A program made the translations under genes and the position numbers. The notes under the pieces were generated by a model. It did no database searches and was not told where the DNA came from. It saw only the letters and a list, made by a program, of their open reading frames with translations. Shown here one piece after another: positions 8,570-17,074 of a stretch of DNA of 45,478 nucleotides; the first letter of the stretch is position 1, and each line of letters starts with the position of its first letter. This stretch comes from Melioribacteraceae bacterium (GTDB taxonomy: Bacteria > Bacteroidota > Ignavibacteria > Ignavibacteriales > Melioribacteraceae): the NCBI GenBank assembly GCA_023230485.1, contig JALNXG010000026.1, positions 1 through 45,478 of the forward strand. The letters run 5' to 3'.

Positions 8570-10015
8570 ATGAAAAATAGAATTACGGATATGCCCTCAG
8601 AAGAATTTAAAAGAACCGGTAACGAATTAATCGAATGGATAGACTTCTATCTCGCCACGGTAGAAAAATACCGTGTCGTTCCGGATGTTAAACCCGGAGA
8701 TATAAAAAAAGGATTGCCCGATTCAATGCCTGAAAAAGGGGAGTCTTTCGATAAAATTTTTGCCGATTTTCAAGAAAGAATATTACCCGGAATTACACAT
8801 TGGCAACATCCTAATTTTATGGCGTATTTTAATTCCACATGTACCGCTCCCGGTATATTCGGCGAATTAATCAGCGGCGCATTAAATGCAAATGGAATGC
8901 TTTGGAAATCTTCACCTGCTATTAGCGAACTTGAAAGAGTTACAGTCAATTGGTTTAGAGATGCTGTTGGCTTACACAAAGATTTTTGGGGAATTATTTA
9001 CGATACCGCCTCTATAAGCACAATGCACGCAATTGCAAATGCTAAAGAAAAAATTAGAGGATATGCAATAAGAGAAAAGGGATTGGTGGGCAGCGGTGTG
9101 CCTCCACTTCGTTTATACTCTTCCGAATTTGCTCATTCATCTGTTGAAAAAGGTGCTCTTACTCTCGGCTTAGGACTTGAAGGAACACATAAAATCGGCA
9201 CTGATGAAAAATTCCAAATGATTCCTTCCGAACTCGAAAAAGCAATCCAAGAAGATATTAATTCGGGCTATAAACCATTTTGTGTTGTCGCGACTGTTGG
9301 CACTACTTCCGTTACTAGTATTGATCCGGTAAAAGAGATTACCGCAATTTGCAAAAAATATGATCTATGGCTTCATATCGATGCGGCACATGCAGGTGTA
9401 ATTGCGATGATACCGGGTTATGAGTATATTTTAGATAGTGTAGATAAAGCTGATTCAATCGTAATTAATCCGCATAAATGGGGATTTGTACCGATGGATT
9501 GTAGTTTGTTTTTTACAAAGCAACCCGACTTACTAAAAAAAGCATTTAGTATAGTTCCCGAATATCTTAAAACGAAAGAGGACTCGGAAGTAGAAAACTT
9601 GATGGATTATGGTGTGCAGCTGGGAAGGAGATTCCGCTCACTTAAACTTTGGTTTGTACTTCGTTACTATGGGAAGGAAGGATATATCGAAATTTATAAA
9701 GAGCATCTTCGTCTTGGAAAATTATTTGAGAAATTGGTGTTAAAAGATAGCCGCTTTGAATTAATGGCACCCGTTACACTAAGCACTATCTGTTTCCGTG
9801 GCAAACCCATCGGAATGAGCGAAGAGGAACTTAACGCATTCAACGAGAGTATGATTAGTTCAATTAATGATTCAGGTAAGCTTTTCCTTTCGCATACTAA
9901 GCTTAATGGAAAATATGTTGTTCGTTTAGTAATTTCAGGAATTAGAACCGAAGAAAATCATGTGCTAAATGCGTGGGAAATTATTAAAAATAATTATGAA
10001 TTATCTCTTACTTAA
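8570..10015 (+). CDS. PLP-dependent group II amino-acid decarboxylase
   Basis: The 481-residue protein is a fold-type I PLP enzyme of the aromatic L-amino-acid decarboxylase family. Visible family marks are the N-terminal HWQHPNFMAYFNST, the SSPAISELERV helix, the cofactor-aspartate segment HIDAAHAG, and the PLP-lysine motif NPHKWGF with K303. Such enzymes remove the alpha-carboxylate of tyrosine, tryptophan, DOPA, phenylalanine or related amino acids to give amines; the substrate cannot be assigned here. The length matches the family (about 470-490). An ATG start is preceded by AGGAAGTGAG. It is followed after 16 bases by an M2-family dipeptidase lipoprotein, so peptide breakdown and amino-acid decarboxylation may be linked. 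Confidence 0.9.
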   Translation: MKNRITDMPSEEFKRTGNELIEWIDFYLATVEKYRVVPDVKPGDIKKGLPDSMPEKGESFDKIFADFQERILPGITHWQHPNFMAYFNSTCTAPGIFGELISGALNANGMLWKSSPAISELERVTVNWFRDAVGLHKDFWGIIYDTASISTMHAIANAKEKIRGYAIREKGLVGSGVPPLRLYSSEFAHSSVEKGALTLGLGLEGTHKIGTDEKFQMIPSELEKAIQEDINSGYKPFCVVATVGTTSVTSIDPVKEITAICKKYDLWLHIDAAHAGVIAMIPGYEYILDSVDKADSIVINPHKWGFVPMDCSLFFTKQPDLLKKAFSIVPEYLKTKEDSEVENLMDYGVQLGRRFRSLKLWFVLRYYGKEGYIEIYKEHLRLGKLFEKLVLKDSRFELMAPVTLSTICFRGKPIGMSEEELNAFNESMISSINDSGKLFLSHTKLNGKYVVRLVISGIRTEENHVLNAWEIIKNNYELSLT

Positions 10016-10031
10016 AATGGAAAAATAAAAA

Positions 10032-11714
10032 ATGAAACTTTTAGTTAAATCAATCTTATTATTATCACTTATAATGATTGTATCGAGCTGCGAAAAGGAG
10101 AATTTAATGGAAAATGAGTTTGCGTCATTCTTAAAAGATTACGAAGCAAAAGTAATACCGCTATCAAAGAAATCTGCTTTAGCCGATTTTGATGCCTCTA
10201 TCAGCGGTAAGGATTCAGATTATAAAAAAGCTGCGGATTACAGACTAGAGCTAACAAAATTCTATTCGGATAAAGAAATTTTCGAAAAATTAAAAAAATT
10301 CAAAAATTCCGGCGAGATTAAAGATGAACTTCTTCAACGCCAGCTTGAATTAATTTTTAATTCTTATGCGGCAAATCAATTAGATGAAAAACTTCTTGAA
10401 GAGATAGTTAATCTCTCTTCTAAAGTGGAAAATAAATTTTCTACTTATAGAGCGGAGTTTGATGAAAAAAAATATACCGATAACCAAATAGATGAGATTT
10501 TAGAGACTTCAAAAAATTCTTCTCAACTTGAAAAAGCATGGAAAGCGAGCAAACAAATCGGTGCGGAAGTAGCTCCCGATATAATTAAATTGGTAAAACT
10601 TAGAAACGAAGCTGCTGGAAAACTTGGATATAAAAATTATCATCAGATGAGCCTTACTCTTAGCGAACAGAACGCAAATGAAATAGAAACGCTATTTGAT
10701 GAACTCGATTCTCTTACACGGAATGAATTTGCTCAACTTAAATCTACAATTGACGAATATCTTTCAAAAAAACTAAATGTGCCAATCGATAAATTAATGC
10801 CATGGCATTATCAGGATAAGTTTTTTCAACAGGGTCCAAAAATTTATGATGTTGATTTCGATGCGTACTATAAGGATAAAGATGTAGTTGAAATCACAAG
10901 GAAATATTATGATGGATTGGGGCTTAATATTGATGACCTCATAAAGAATAGTGATCTTTATGAAAAAGAAGGAAAGTATCAACATGCTTATTGTACTAAT
11001 ATTGATCGGCTTGCAGATGTAAGAGTGGTATGTAACGTTAAGCCAAATTATAGATGGATGGGGACGATGATGCATGAATTTGGTCATGCGGTTTATGATA
11101 AATATTTACCGGAGGAATTGCCATGGACTCTTCGCCAGCCCGCTCATACATTTACAACTGAAGCGATTGCTATGCTCTTCGGAAGAATGGCATCTTCACC
11201 CGAATGGATTTATGATGTAATCGGAATTACAAGAGAAGAAAAAGAAAAAATTTCAGGTGAAAGTTTTAATTCTCTTAAACTCGAACAGCTCACATTCTCT
11301 CGCTGGGTACAGGTAATGTATCGATTTGAAAAAAGTATGTACGAAAATCCGGATCAAGATTTGAATGCTCTTTGGTGGCAGTTAGTTGAAAAATATCAGA
11401 TGATAAAAAAACCAGAAGGAAGAGATAATCCAGATTGGGCATCAAAAATACATGTAGCACTTTATCCTGCTTACTATCATAATTATATGCTTGGCGAACT
11501 TCTTGCTTCGCAGTTATTTCATTATATAAATAAAGATGTGTTATTTAATGAAAATGTAACGGATGCGAGTTTTAATAATTCAGAAGATGTAGGTAATTAT
11601 TTGATGGAACATTATTTCAAGCACGGAGCGAAATATCAGTGGAATGAAATGATAGAAAAAGCAACGGGCGAAAAACTAACAGCAAAATACTACGCCCAAC
11701 AGTTTGTAAAATAG
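10032..11714 (+). CDS. M2-family metallopeptidase lipoprotein (peptidyl-dipeptidase A-like)
   Basis: The 560-residue protein has a lipoprotein signal ending VSSC and is probably anchored in an envelope membrane. The catalytic zinc site is MMHEFGHAVYD, with H348, E349 and H352. The third ligand glutamate follows in the sequence HTFTTEAIAMLFGRMA. This arrangement and the length match the ACE-like M2 family, which removes C-terminal dipeptides from oligopeptides. Most of the rest is helical, as in that family. It is probably co-transcribed with the upstream decarboxylase. The M3 family is a less likely alternative, because the downstream TTEAIAM context is M2-like. Confidence 0.9.
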   Translation: MKLLVKSILLLSLIMIVSSCEKENLMENEFASFLKDYEAKVIPLSKKSALADFDASISGKDSDYKKAADYRLELTKFYSDKEIFEKLKKFKNSGEIKDELLQRQLELIFNSYAANQLDEKLLEEIVNLSSKVENKFSTYRAEFDEKKYTDNQIDEILETSKNSSQLEKAWKASKQIGAEVAPDIIKLVKLRNEAAGKLGYKNYHQMSLTLSEQNANEIETLFDELDSLTRNEFAQLKSTIDEYLSKKLNVPIDKLMPWHYQDKFFQQGPKIYDVDFDAYYKDKDVVEITRKYYDGLGLNIDDLIKNSDLYEKEGKYQHAYCTNIDRLADVRVVCNVKPNYRWMGTMMHEFGHAVYDKYLPEELPWTLRQPAHTFTTEAIAMLFGRMASSPEWIYDVIGITREEKEKISGESFNSLKLEQLTFSRWVQVMYRFEKSMYENPDQDLNALWWQLVEKYQMIKKPEGRDNPDWASKIHVALYPAYYHNYMLGELLASQLFHYINKDVLFNENVTDASFNNSEDVGNYLMEHYFKHGAKYQWNEMIEKATGEKLTAKYYAQQFVK

Positions 11715-11809
11715 AGTTGTTTAAATAATTATTCAATGTGCCCGGAAATTTCAGTTAATAGATGTCAGGCAAAGATTAATAAAAATTAATAGATATAAAT
11801 GCAGAAACA

Positions 11810-11838
11810 AACCAAGCCGCCCACAAGGCGGCTTGGTT
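11810..11838. terminator. Bidirectional terminator between convergent genes
   Basis: A perfect 12-bp GC-rich stem (AACCAAGCCGCC / GGCGGCTTGGTT) with a five-base loop, CACAA, lies between the peptidase end (11714) and the end of the DUF5916 gene (11841). T-rich bases follow on both strands, so it can serve both. Confidence 0.85.
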
Positions 11839-11840
11839 GT

Positions 11841-14495
11841 TTATATATCAAACCAATATGAGAATTTTACCATAAAGACATCGTTGCCATCGGCTCGCAA
11901 CAAATCTTTAAAATCTCGGCGGAGCTTAAATTCACCGGCATTGGCATAATCCGCTTGATCGTGCGACCAAACAAAATAAAATACCGATCCGGGCATTAAT
12001 TCCCATCTTAATACCGCATTACCACGCAGTGATTTGAAATTAAAATCTGGATTGCTAATCGAAAATGCCTCTGCCGAACCTGCACCATCAGGATCAACTA
12101 CATAACTATCATCACCACTACTATATGAAACAGTTGACGCATCAGTACCATATTCACGGTAGTTGGATGTTCTCGGAGAGCTCAATTCATTAAAGTTACT
12201 ATATTTACCCACTGCAAAAAGCGGCTGCATAAAGAGCTGTAAGCTAAGTGTCGGTGTAAAAGTCCAACTTAATCTAATATTTGCAGATAATATTTTCTGT
12301 TCAATTCTACCGAACACATATCGTGTATTATATGTATTCACTGCCGTGGGGTCATCAAAATTCCCAACCCATTGATTGTTATCGTTTATAATAGAGAATT
12401 GAGGACCAATACTTAAATTAATCTGTTGATTGGGTTTCCATTCAATATCAAAACCGGTTTCCCAATAAAGATTTTTTTGTTCATCACTTGAATAACTCCC
12501 AAAAATATCGCCCATTATTTTTTCACGGCTATCGGAACTAACAGAGGCGTTTATTCCAAATCCACCCGGTTCAAGAGCTAAAACACCGCCTCTTGTTTTT
12601 GATTTATTTATCGACTCAAAATTATAATTTACACCTACCTGTAATCCGTAATAGTTCATAAAAGTAAAATTACTATTAAACCAGAGAAATTTTGAAATCG
12701 AATTTCCTTCAAAATCATAAGAACGTGCATGTGCAACATATATTTGTTTTCTTCTAAAAAATCCATCAGGTTCAAACCATCTATAACCGAGTACTATATG
12801 TCCATTAATTCTATCTGCCATCCATTGCGAGCCGAGATCGCTTTGCTCAAATCCGGGTGATACAGCACCGAGAGCAATGTTCGTATAAAAATTTCCTTGT
12901 TGTTTATTAAGCATAATTCTTCCAAAGTATCCGCCCAGAGAAGTAATATTAGGATCATACTTAGAATAAGTAGCGTCAGGTCTCTGAAAATATCTATAAG
13001 GACGTTTTTGAACTCCTTGCATAAATTCTTTAGAGCCATTTAAGTATGTGCCGACTACTGCTGCTGCAAGAGCGTATGTTTTATCTTCATCAAGCATAGT
13101 AAAACCATCGAGTCCGAAAGCAAATGCATTCTGTGCCGATAATTCTTTCATTATCGGTGTATCTAAACTTCTATTTACGCTTGTTGCTATTAATCCAATA
13201 CCTTGATTCCCTTTGTTGAAATCCTCTTTTAATCTTAGTACACCAAAATGTGTAAGTGGTTCAATTTCTTCCCGAGTTCTTATTCCATCATTCCAAAGAG
13301 TTCCATAAGTCCTTTCTGTAATGGCACTTATTGCCCCGAGAGATGTTGATTCTCCAATTTTTCCAGTTAATTTTGCTGCTCCTAAAATTCTTGTCTCGGA
13401 AGGTGAATCAGCATATTGATTATCTGATAAATAACCACGAGGAGATGCACCAATTCTTCTTGAATAAAATAGATCGGGCCAGCTAAAATTGAATCCCCAA
13501 TTATTATTAATTCCACTATTTCCAAAATTAAATATATTTGAACCTTCCATAAAAAAAGGTCTCTTCTCTTCATAGAATGTTTCAAATGCAGAAAGATTTA
13601 CTACTGCAGGATCGACTTCCACTTGACCAAAATCCGGATTGAAAGTGGCATCTAGATTTAAGTTACTACCAATTCCGACTTTTACATCTGCTCCTAAAGT
13701 AGTCTTGTATTGATTGCTTTTATAGAAAGGATCGTTTTCGTCATGAACTAAATAAGATGCTTTTTGAACTATATAAGGAAGTACTTCAAATCGTTGTTTG
13801 GGTTTTATTCCCTTTAATCCTTCGAGGAGTGCAAAGCGAGAAACAAATCCGCTTTCATTTTTTGGCACCATTACAAAATAAGATTTCTCTTTGTTTCGTT
13901 TAATACTTCTTGAAAAATTTACACCCCAGCTCATATCCTCTGATGCGTTAAATCGCAATTGAGAAAATGGAATTCTTAGTTCTACCGACCAGCCGTCTGA
14001 ATCGATTGAAGTTTTTGCCTGCCAAATTCCGTCCCATGACCAATCATCCCAACTATCATTAAATAAAACTCCATCGACTAATGTACCGCCGGGATTAACT
14101 TCAAAGAAGTAACCGGTTGTTTTATCATTATAAGGATCAACGCAAAACATAAACCAATCGGTATCGAAGTAACTATCTCTTCGTGCCAAAGTTGCGTCAA
14201 TTTGATTTGCTTGGGAATCTTTTAATTTTGCCGCTACATAAATATAAGTGTCATCATATGCCACCCATACTTGAGTTTCTTCAGTAGCCGGGTTTCCTTC
14301 GTTCGGATCTTTCTGCGTAAATCCGGATATTGATTGTTGAAGCCATATTGGCTCGTCTAATTTCCCATCAAAATTAATCGTTTCATTTGTAAGTTTAATT
14401 GCCGAGATTGTTTTCTGTGGATTTTGACCTCTTCCACCGGCATAAGTATTTACTATAAATAAAAAAGTGCAGATAAAAAGTAAAAATTTTTTCAT
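11841..14495 (-). CDS. DUF5916 outer-membrane protein with N-terminal CBM9-like domain
   Basis: The 884-residue protein has a signal peptide (about 1-19). Residues about 30-215 form a CBM9-like beta-sandwich (INFDGKLDEPIW at the start, then YDDTYIYVAAKLKD). The DUF5916 region follows and runs into an outer-membrane beta-barrel-like C-terminus rich in alternating aromatic strands, ending in FSYWFDI with a terminal aromatic pattern. The family is common in Bacteroidota and related phyla, often near peptidases, but its function is not established. It probably sits in the outer membrane with the CBM9-like domain in the periplasm or at the surface. The long aspartate-rich stretch around DSWDDWSWDG is characteristic of the family. 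It stands alone, with terminators on both sides. Confidence 0.88.
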   Translation of the reverse strand: MKKFLLFICTFLFIVNTYAGGRGQNPQKTISAIKLTNETINFDGKLDEPIWLQQSISGFTQKDPNEGNPATEETQVWVAYDDTYIYVAAKLKDSQANQIDATLARRDSYFDTDWFMFCVDPYNDKTTGYFFEVNPGGTLVDGVLFNDSWDDWSWDGIWQAKTSIDSDGWSVELRIPFSQLRFNASEDMSWGVNFSRSIKRNKEKSYFVMVPKNESGFVSRFALLEGLKGIKPKQRFEVLPYIVQKASYLVHDENDPFYKSNQYKTTLGADVKVGIGSNLNLDATFNPDFGQVEVDPAVVNLSAFETFYEEKRPFFMEGSNIFNFGNSGINNNWGFNFSWPDLFYSRRIGASPRGYLSDNQYADSPSETRILGAAKLTGKIGESTSLGAISAITERTYGTLWNDGIRTREEIEPLTHFGVLRLKEDFNKGNQGIGLIATSVNRSLDTPIMKELSAQNAFAFGLDGFTMLDEDKTYALAAAVVGTYLNGSKEFMQGVQKRPYRYFQRPDATYSKYDPNITSLGGYFGRIMLNKQQGNFYTNIALGAVSPGFEQSDLGSQWMADRINGHIVLGYRWFEPDGFFRRKQIYVAHARSYDFEGNSISKFLWFNSNFTFMNYYGLQVGVNYNFESINKSKTRGGVLALEPGGFGINASVSSDSREKIMGDIFGSYSSDEQKNLYWETGFDIEWKPNQQINLSIGPQFSIINDNNQWVGNFDDPTAVNTYNTRYVFGRIEQKILSANIRLSWTFTPTLSLQLFMQPLFAVGKYSNFNELSSPRTSNYREYGTDASTVSYSSGDDSYVVDPDGAGSAEAFSISNPDFNFKSLRGNAVLRWELMPGSVFYFVWSHDQADYANAGEFKLRRDFKDLLRADGNDVFMVKFSYWFDI

Positions 14496-14575
14496 AATTT
14501 AGTTTTCCCCCAATCAACAGTATGTGTATTTACTGGTTTAGACTAATCAAACGAAAAAAGGTTGCTTTAAAAAGA

Positions 14576-14602
14576 AAAACCTCACATTTTTTGTGAGGTT
14601 TT
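14576..14602. terminator. Terminator of the ECF sigma operon
   Basis: An 11-bp perfect stem (AAAACCTCACA / TGTGAGGTTTT) with a five-T loop lies just downstream of the DUF4252 gene. On the minus strand it is followed by TTTCTTTTT, a good U-tract. Confidence 0.85.
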
Positions 14603-14637
14603 CTAAAGCAAACTTTAATTTATTAAAAATGAAGAAA

Positions 14638-15201
14638 TTATTCGTTATCTTTTTTCTTATTTCCCATTCCTTTTAAGCTATCGATATTAAATTGGGTGGA
14701 AATTTTTCCAATTGTATCAAGATTTATATCTCCAACGACATTTACGAAAGTTACTTTGCCATTCATACCGAGAGCCATAACAGCCATTCCCGAATAATTT
14801 CCTTTTCCATCAGATTTCATATAAACATTCGCCGAACCGCCTTTTGATTTTGATTTAACAATCCTTTCCCATTTATTATTAAGAAGAGTTTTATCCAAAT
14901 CAACTACTTTTGATTCGAAGTCATGTTTATTGTTTATTGTTAATTCGTATTCTACTACTTTAACAACTTTAAGTGCATTAAGCATTTCATTCATGCCTTC
15001 TTCGTCGCCAGCCATTTTAGCCGCCATTTTCAATAGAGGTTCTTCTACCAATACTTCAGTTACGGGTTCGCTTTTTGCAATTTGTGTCATATCGCCGAAA
15101 TTAAAAAACCCCGACATTTTAGTATAATCCACCTGCTGTGCATTTACTGATATTGCAGTAAAAAATACGAAAGCTAATAATGATTTTACTATTGTTTTCA
15201 T
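14638..15201 (-). CDS. DUF4252 exported protein
   Basis: The 187-residue protein has a signal peptide (about 1-21, ending VNAQ) and a single DUF4252-type domain. DUF4252 proteins in Bacteroidota are usually encoded with ECF sigma factors and are of unknown function. Here the start overlaps the stop of the anti-sigma-like gene by four bases (ATGA), so the two are translationally coupled. The mature protein is rich in lysine and glycine near the C-terminus. As the last gene of the sigma operon it is probably either the sigma factor's output or a periplasmic input to the membrane protein encoded before it; the sequence does not decide which. Confidence 0.85.
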   Translation of the reverse strand: MKTIVKSLLAFVFFTAISVNAQQVDYTKMSGFFNFGDMTQIAKSEPVTEVLVEEPLLKMAAKMAGDEEGMNEMLNALKVVKVVEYELTINNKHDFESKVVDLDKTLLNNKWERIVKSKSKGGSANVYMKSDGKGNYSGMAVMALGMNGKVTFVNVVGDINLDTIGKISTQFNIDSLKGMGNKKKDNE

Positions 15202-15761
15202 TGTTGTTTCTCCTTGTTAATTATATTGTTTAATATTCCTAAACTTTGATTTAATGGAGCTGCAATTTTTTCCTTAATTACATCTTCTGTTATTTGAGTT
15301 TGAGCGTCGTTAAAAATTGTTGCCACAATATAAAGGGCTTCGCGGGTTTGTTTGTCTGCTTCCACTACCTCCTCTTTTGAAAATTGTGAAGTGTTAGGTT
15401 CTCTTTTAACGAATATAGATACAGTGATTGTAAGAATTAATAGTAACGATAAAGAATAAACTAAAGAGGGTCTTTTTATAAAAACAGTATAAATATCGCT
15501 CCAAAATTGTGGCTGTTTTTCCTTATTTAATTCTAACTGACTAAAAACTTTTTCTAAAGATGAATTTGGAAATTCTTCTAGTTCAATAGAATGAACTTCA
15601 TTCGCTGTATGTTTATATTCATCTAGAAGCTTTTTAACATTGCTATATTTAGAAGCAAGATAAGTTATTTTAATTTTATCGAGAAAATTTGCATCATCAT
15701 AAGCAACTGAAATTATTTTTTCTAAAAGAGAATCATCTATATTGTAATTATTCTGATTCAT
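15198..15761 (-). CDS. Single-pass membrane protein, probable anti-sigma factor
   Basis: The 187-residue protein has a soluble, acidic, helical N-terminal half (about 1-95), one membrane helix (about 99-118) and a C-terminal domain of about 65 residues, presumably periplasmic. The topology and position directly after an ECF sigma gene are those of an anti-sigma factor. The zinc-binding HxxxCxxC motif of ZAS-type anti-sigmas is absent, so the sigma-binding region is not a standard ZAS domain. It overlaps the sigma gene by 14 bases and the DUF4252 gene by four. The role is inferred from context, not from a recognised domain. Confidence 0.65.
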   Translation of the reverse strand: MNQNNYNIDDSLLEKIISVAYDDANFLDKIKITYLASKYSNVKKLLDEYKHTANEVHSIELEEFPNSSLEKVFSQLELNKEKQPQFWSDIYTVFIKRPSLVYSLSLLLILTITVSIFVKREPNTSQFSKEEVVEADKQTREALYIVATIFNDAQTQITEDVIKEKIAAPLNQSLGILNNIINKEKQQ

Positions 15762-16275
15762 ATATTTTTAATTCCTCCTGCAACTTTTTTCTAGCTCTGA
15801 AAAGATTCACTTTTACGTTATTAATCGGAATTTCAAGAGCTTTACTAATTTCTATATATTTCATTCCTTGCATTTCATAAAGCACAAAAACACTTTTAAG
15901 ATTTTCGGGCAATTTTTCTATTGCTTCCTTTATTTTTTGCGTTGCAATTTTCATCTGCATAACTAAATAGGGATTACTTTCCGTGCTCTCATCGCCGAAT
16001 GATTCTTCGATATCTTCAGTAATCTCTAATTCTCTATTTATTAATAAATTTCTCTTTCTCAAAAAATCGATACACAGATTATGAGTAATACGCATTATAT
16101 AAGATTTAGCTGCAGAATAATTAAACTTATCAATATTATTCCAAATCCTTATTAAGACTTCCTGCGTTGCGTCATCAGCATCCATTCTGTTTCTTAACAT
16201 ATACAAAGAATATGTATATATATTGTTCTTAAATTGCTTTACCAGCAGATTATATTTAAGTGTCTTATTATTCAT
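15748..16275 (-). CDS. ECF RNA polymerase sigma factor
   Basis: The protein has region 2 (LYMLRNRMDADDATQEVLIRIWNNIDKF, of which DADDATQEVLIRIW is the classic core) and region 4 (LPENLKSVFVLYEMQGMKYIEIS, then a helix-turn-helix ending NNVKVNLFRARKKL), and no region 1.1 or 3. I chose the ATG at 16275 over the longer frame from 16305 because a good ECF promoter overlaps the region upstream and would place transcription initiation between the two. It is the first gene of a three-gene operon with overlapping frames (membrane anti-sigma-like protein, DUF4252). The cognate promoter is probably its own. Confidence 0.92.
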   Translation of the reverse strand: MNNKTLKYNLLVKQFKNNIYTYSLYMLRNRMDADDATQEVLIRIWNNIDKFNYSAAKSYIMRITHNLCIDFLRKRNLLINRELEITEDIEESFGDESTESNPYLVMQMKIATQKIKEAIEKLPENLKSVFVLYEMQGMKYIEISKALEIPINNVKVNLFRARKKLQEELKIYESE

Positions 16276-16290
16276 AGTCTCTAATATATA

Positions 16291-16317
16291 GACGAAATAG
16301 GTCATTAAAATGTTACA
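16291..16317 (-). promoter_or_regulatory. Putative autoregulated ECF promoter
   Basis: On the minus strand TGTAAC (16317-16312) and CGTC (16294-16291) are separated by 17 bases. This matches the TGTAAC/TGAAAC -35 and CGTC/CGTA -10 pattern of many ECF sigma factors, and it is immediately upstream of the sigma gene. It would give a leader of only about eight bases. Confidence 0.6.
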
Positions 16318-16393
16318 AAAGTTATTAGTTGTTTTATGGGTATAGAAAAAGTCATTCGGAATGATTATTATTCTTAATCATATCGGATTAATA

Positions 16394-16924
16394 ATGAATG
16401 AAAATGAAATAGAAAAGATATTTCAGAATTCCGCATGCAGAAATGAATTGTTTGATGCTTTCGGAGATGCATTAAAAAGCGGAATAAGAAATATTGAATT
16501 ATATAAAATACTCCTGGCTAATCCGGCTCTTTCAAGCGATGAATTAGAAATGTATTCAGAGGAGCTGGTAAAGAAATTAAATGGAAACGAATATGATTTT
16601 TATATTTGGACTGGACAAATATTTGAGATGGGAAGATTTAAAGATAACACTCAAGAGAAAGCATTTCATTATTATGTAAAAGCTAACCGGATAAAACCTA
16701 CAACAAATGAAACACTATTAAAAATTCTTCAGCTCTATAATTATGATTATGAAGTTCCTATAAATTATTTGATTGAAGAGATTGTAGAAAATAGAGTAAA
16801 ATTTGCAGATAAAAAAAGTAGTGTATATCGAAAGTTGTCAGAACATTTCAAATCGAAGGGAGATTTATTAAAATCTTCTGAGTATAGAGCACTTGCTGAA
16901 CTCTCAGCTCAAAGAGAGGGGTAA
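16394..16924 (+). CDS. Hypothetical helical protein
   Basis: I do not recognise the family. The protein is about 176 residues, soluble, charged and predominantly helical, with no signal peptide, membrane helix or cysteine cluster beyond a single NSACRN. The middle (YIWTGQIFEMGRFKDNTQEKAFHYYVKANRIKP) has the spacing of TPR or Sel1-like repeats, and the C-terminus (KLSEHFKSKGDLLKSSEYRALAEL) could be a further helix-hairpin of that kind, so a protein-interaction role is possible. An in-frame ATG at 16361 would add 11 hydrophobic residues; neither start has a strong Shine-Dalgarno site. It is divergent from the ECF sigma operon, but no matching ECF promoter faces it. Confidence 0.6.
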   Translation: MNENEIEKIFQNSACRNELFDAFGDALKSGIRNIELYKILLANPALSSDELEMYSEELVKKLNGNEYDFYIWTGQIFEMGRFKDNTQEKAFHYYVKANRIKPTTNETLLKILQLYNYDYEVPINYLIEEIVENRVKFADKKSSVYRKLSEHFKSKGDLLKSSEYRALAELSAQREG

Positions 16925-17074
16925 TTCCATATTTATCAGTTCTGCCTTTTTCCAATTTTTATTTACTAATTGTTAATATGTATAATGCAAAATTTTGCAG
17001 CAGTTGGTTCCGAAATAAAGCAGGTAATTATTACGCAGTATATAATCTTGAATGATATTGTTACAAATAACTAT

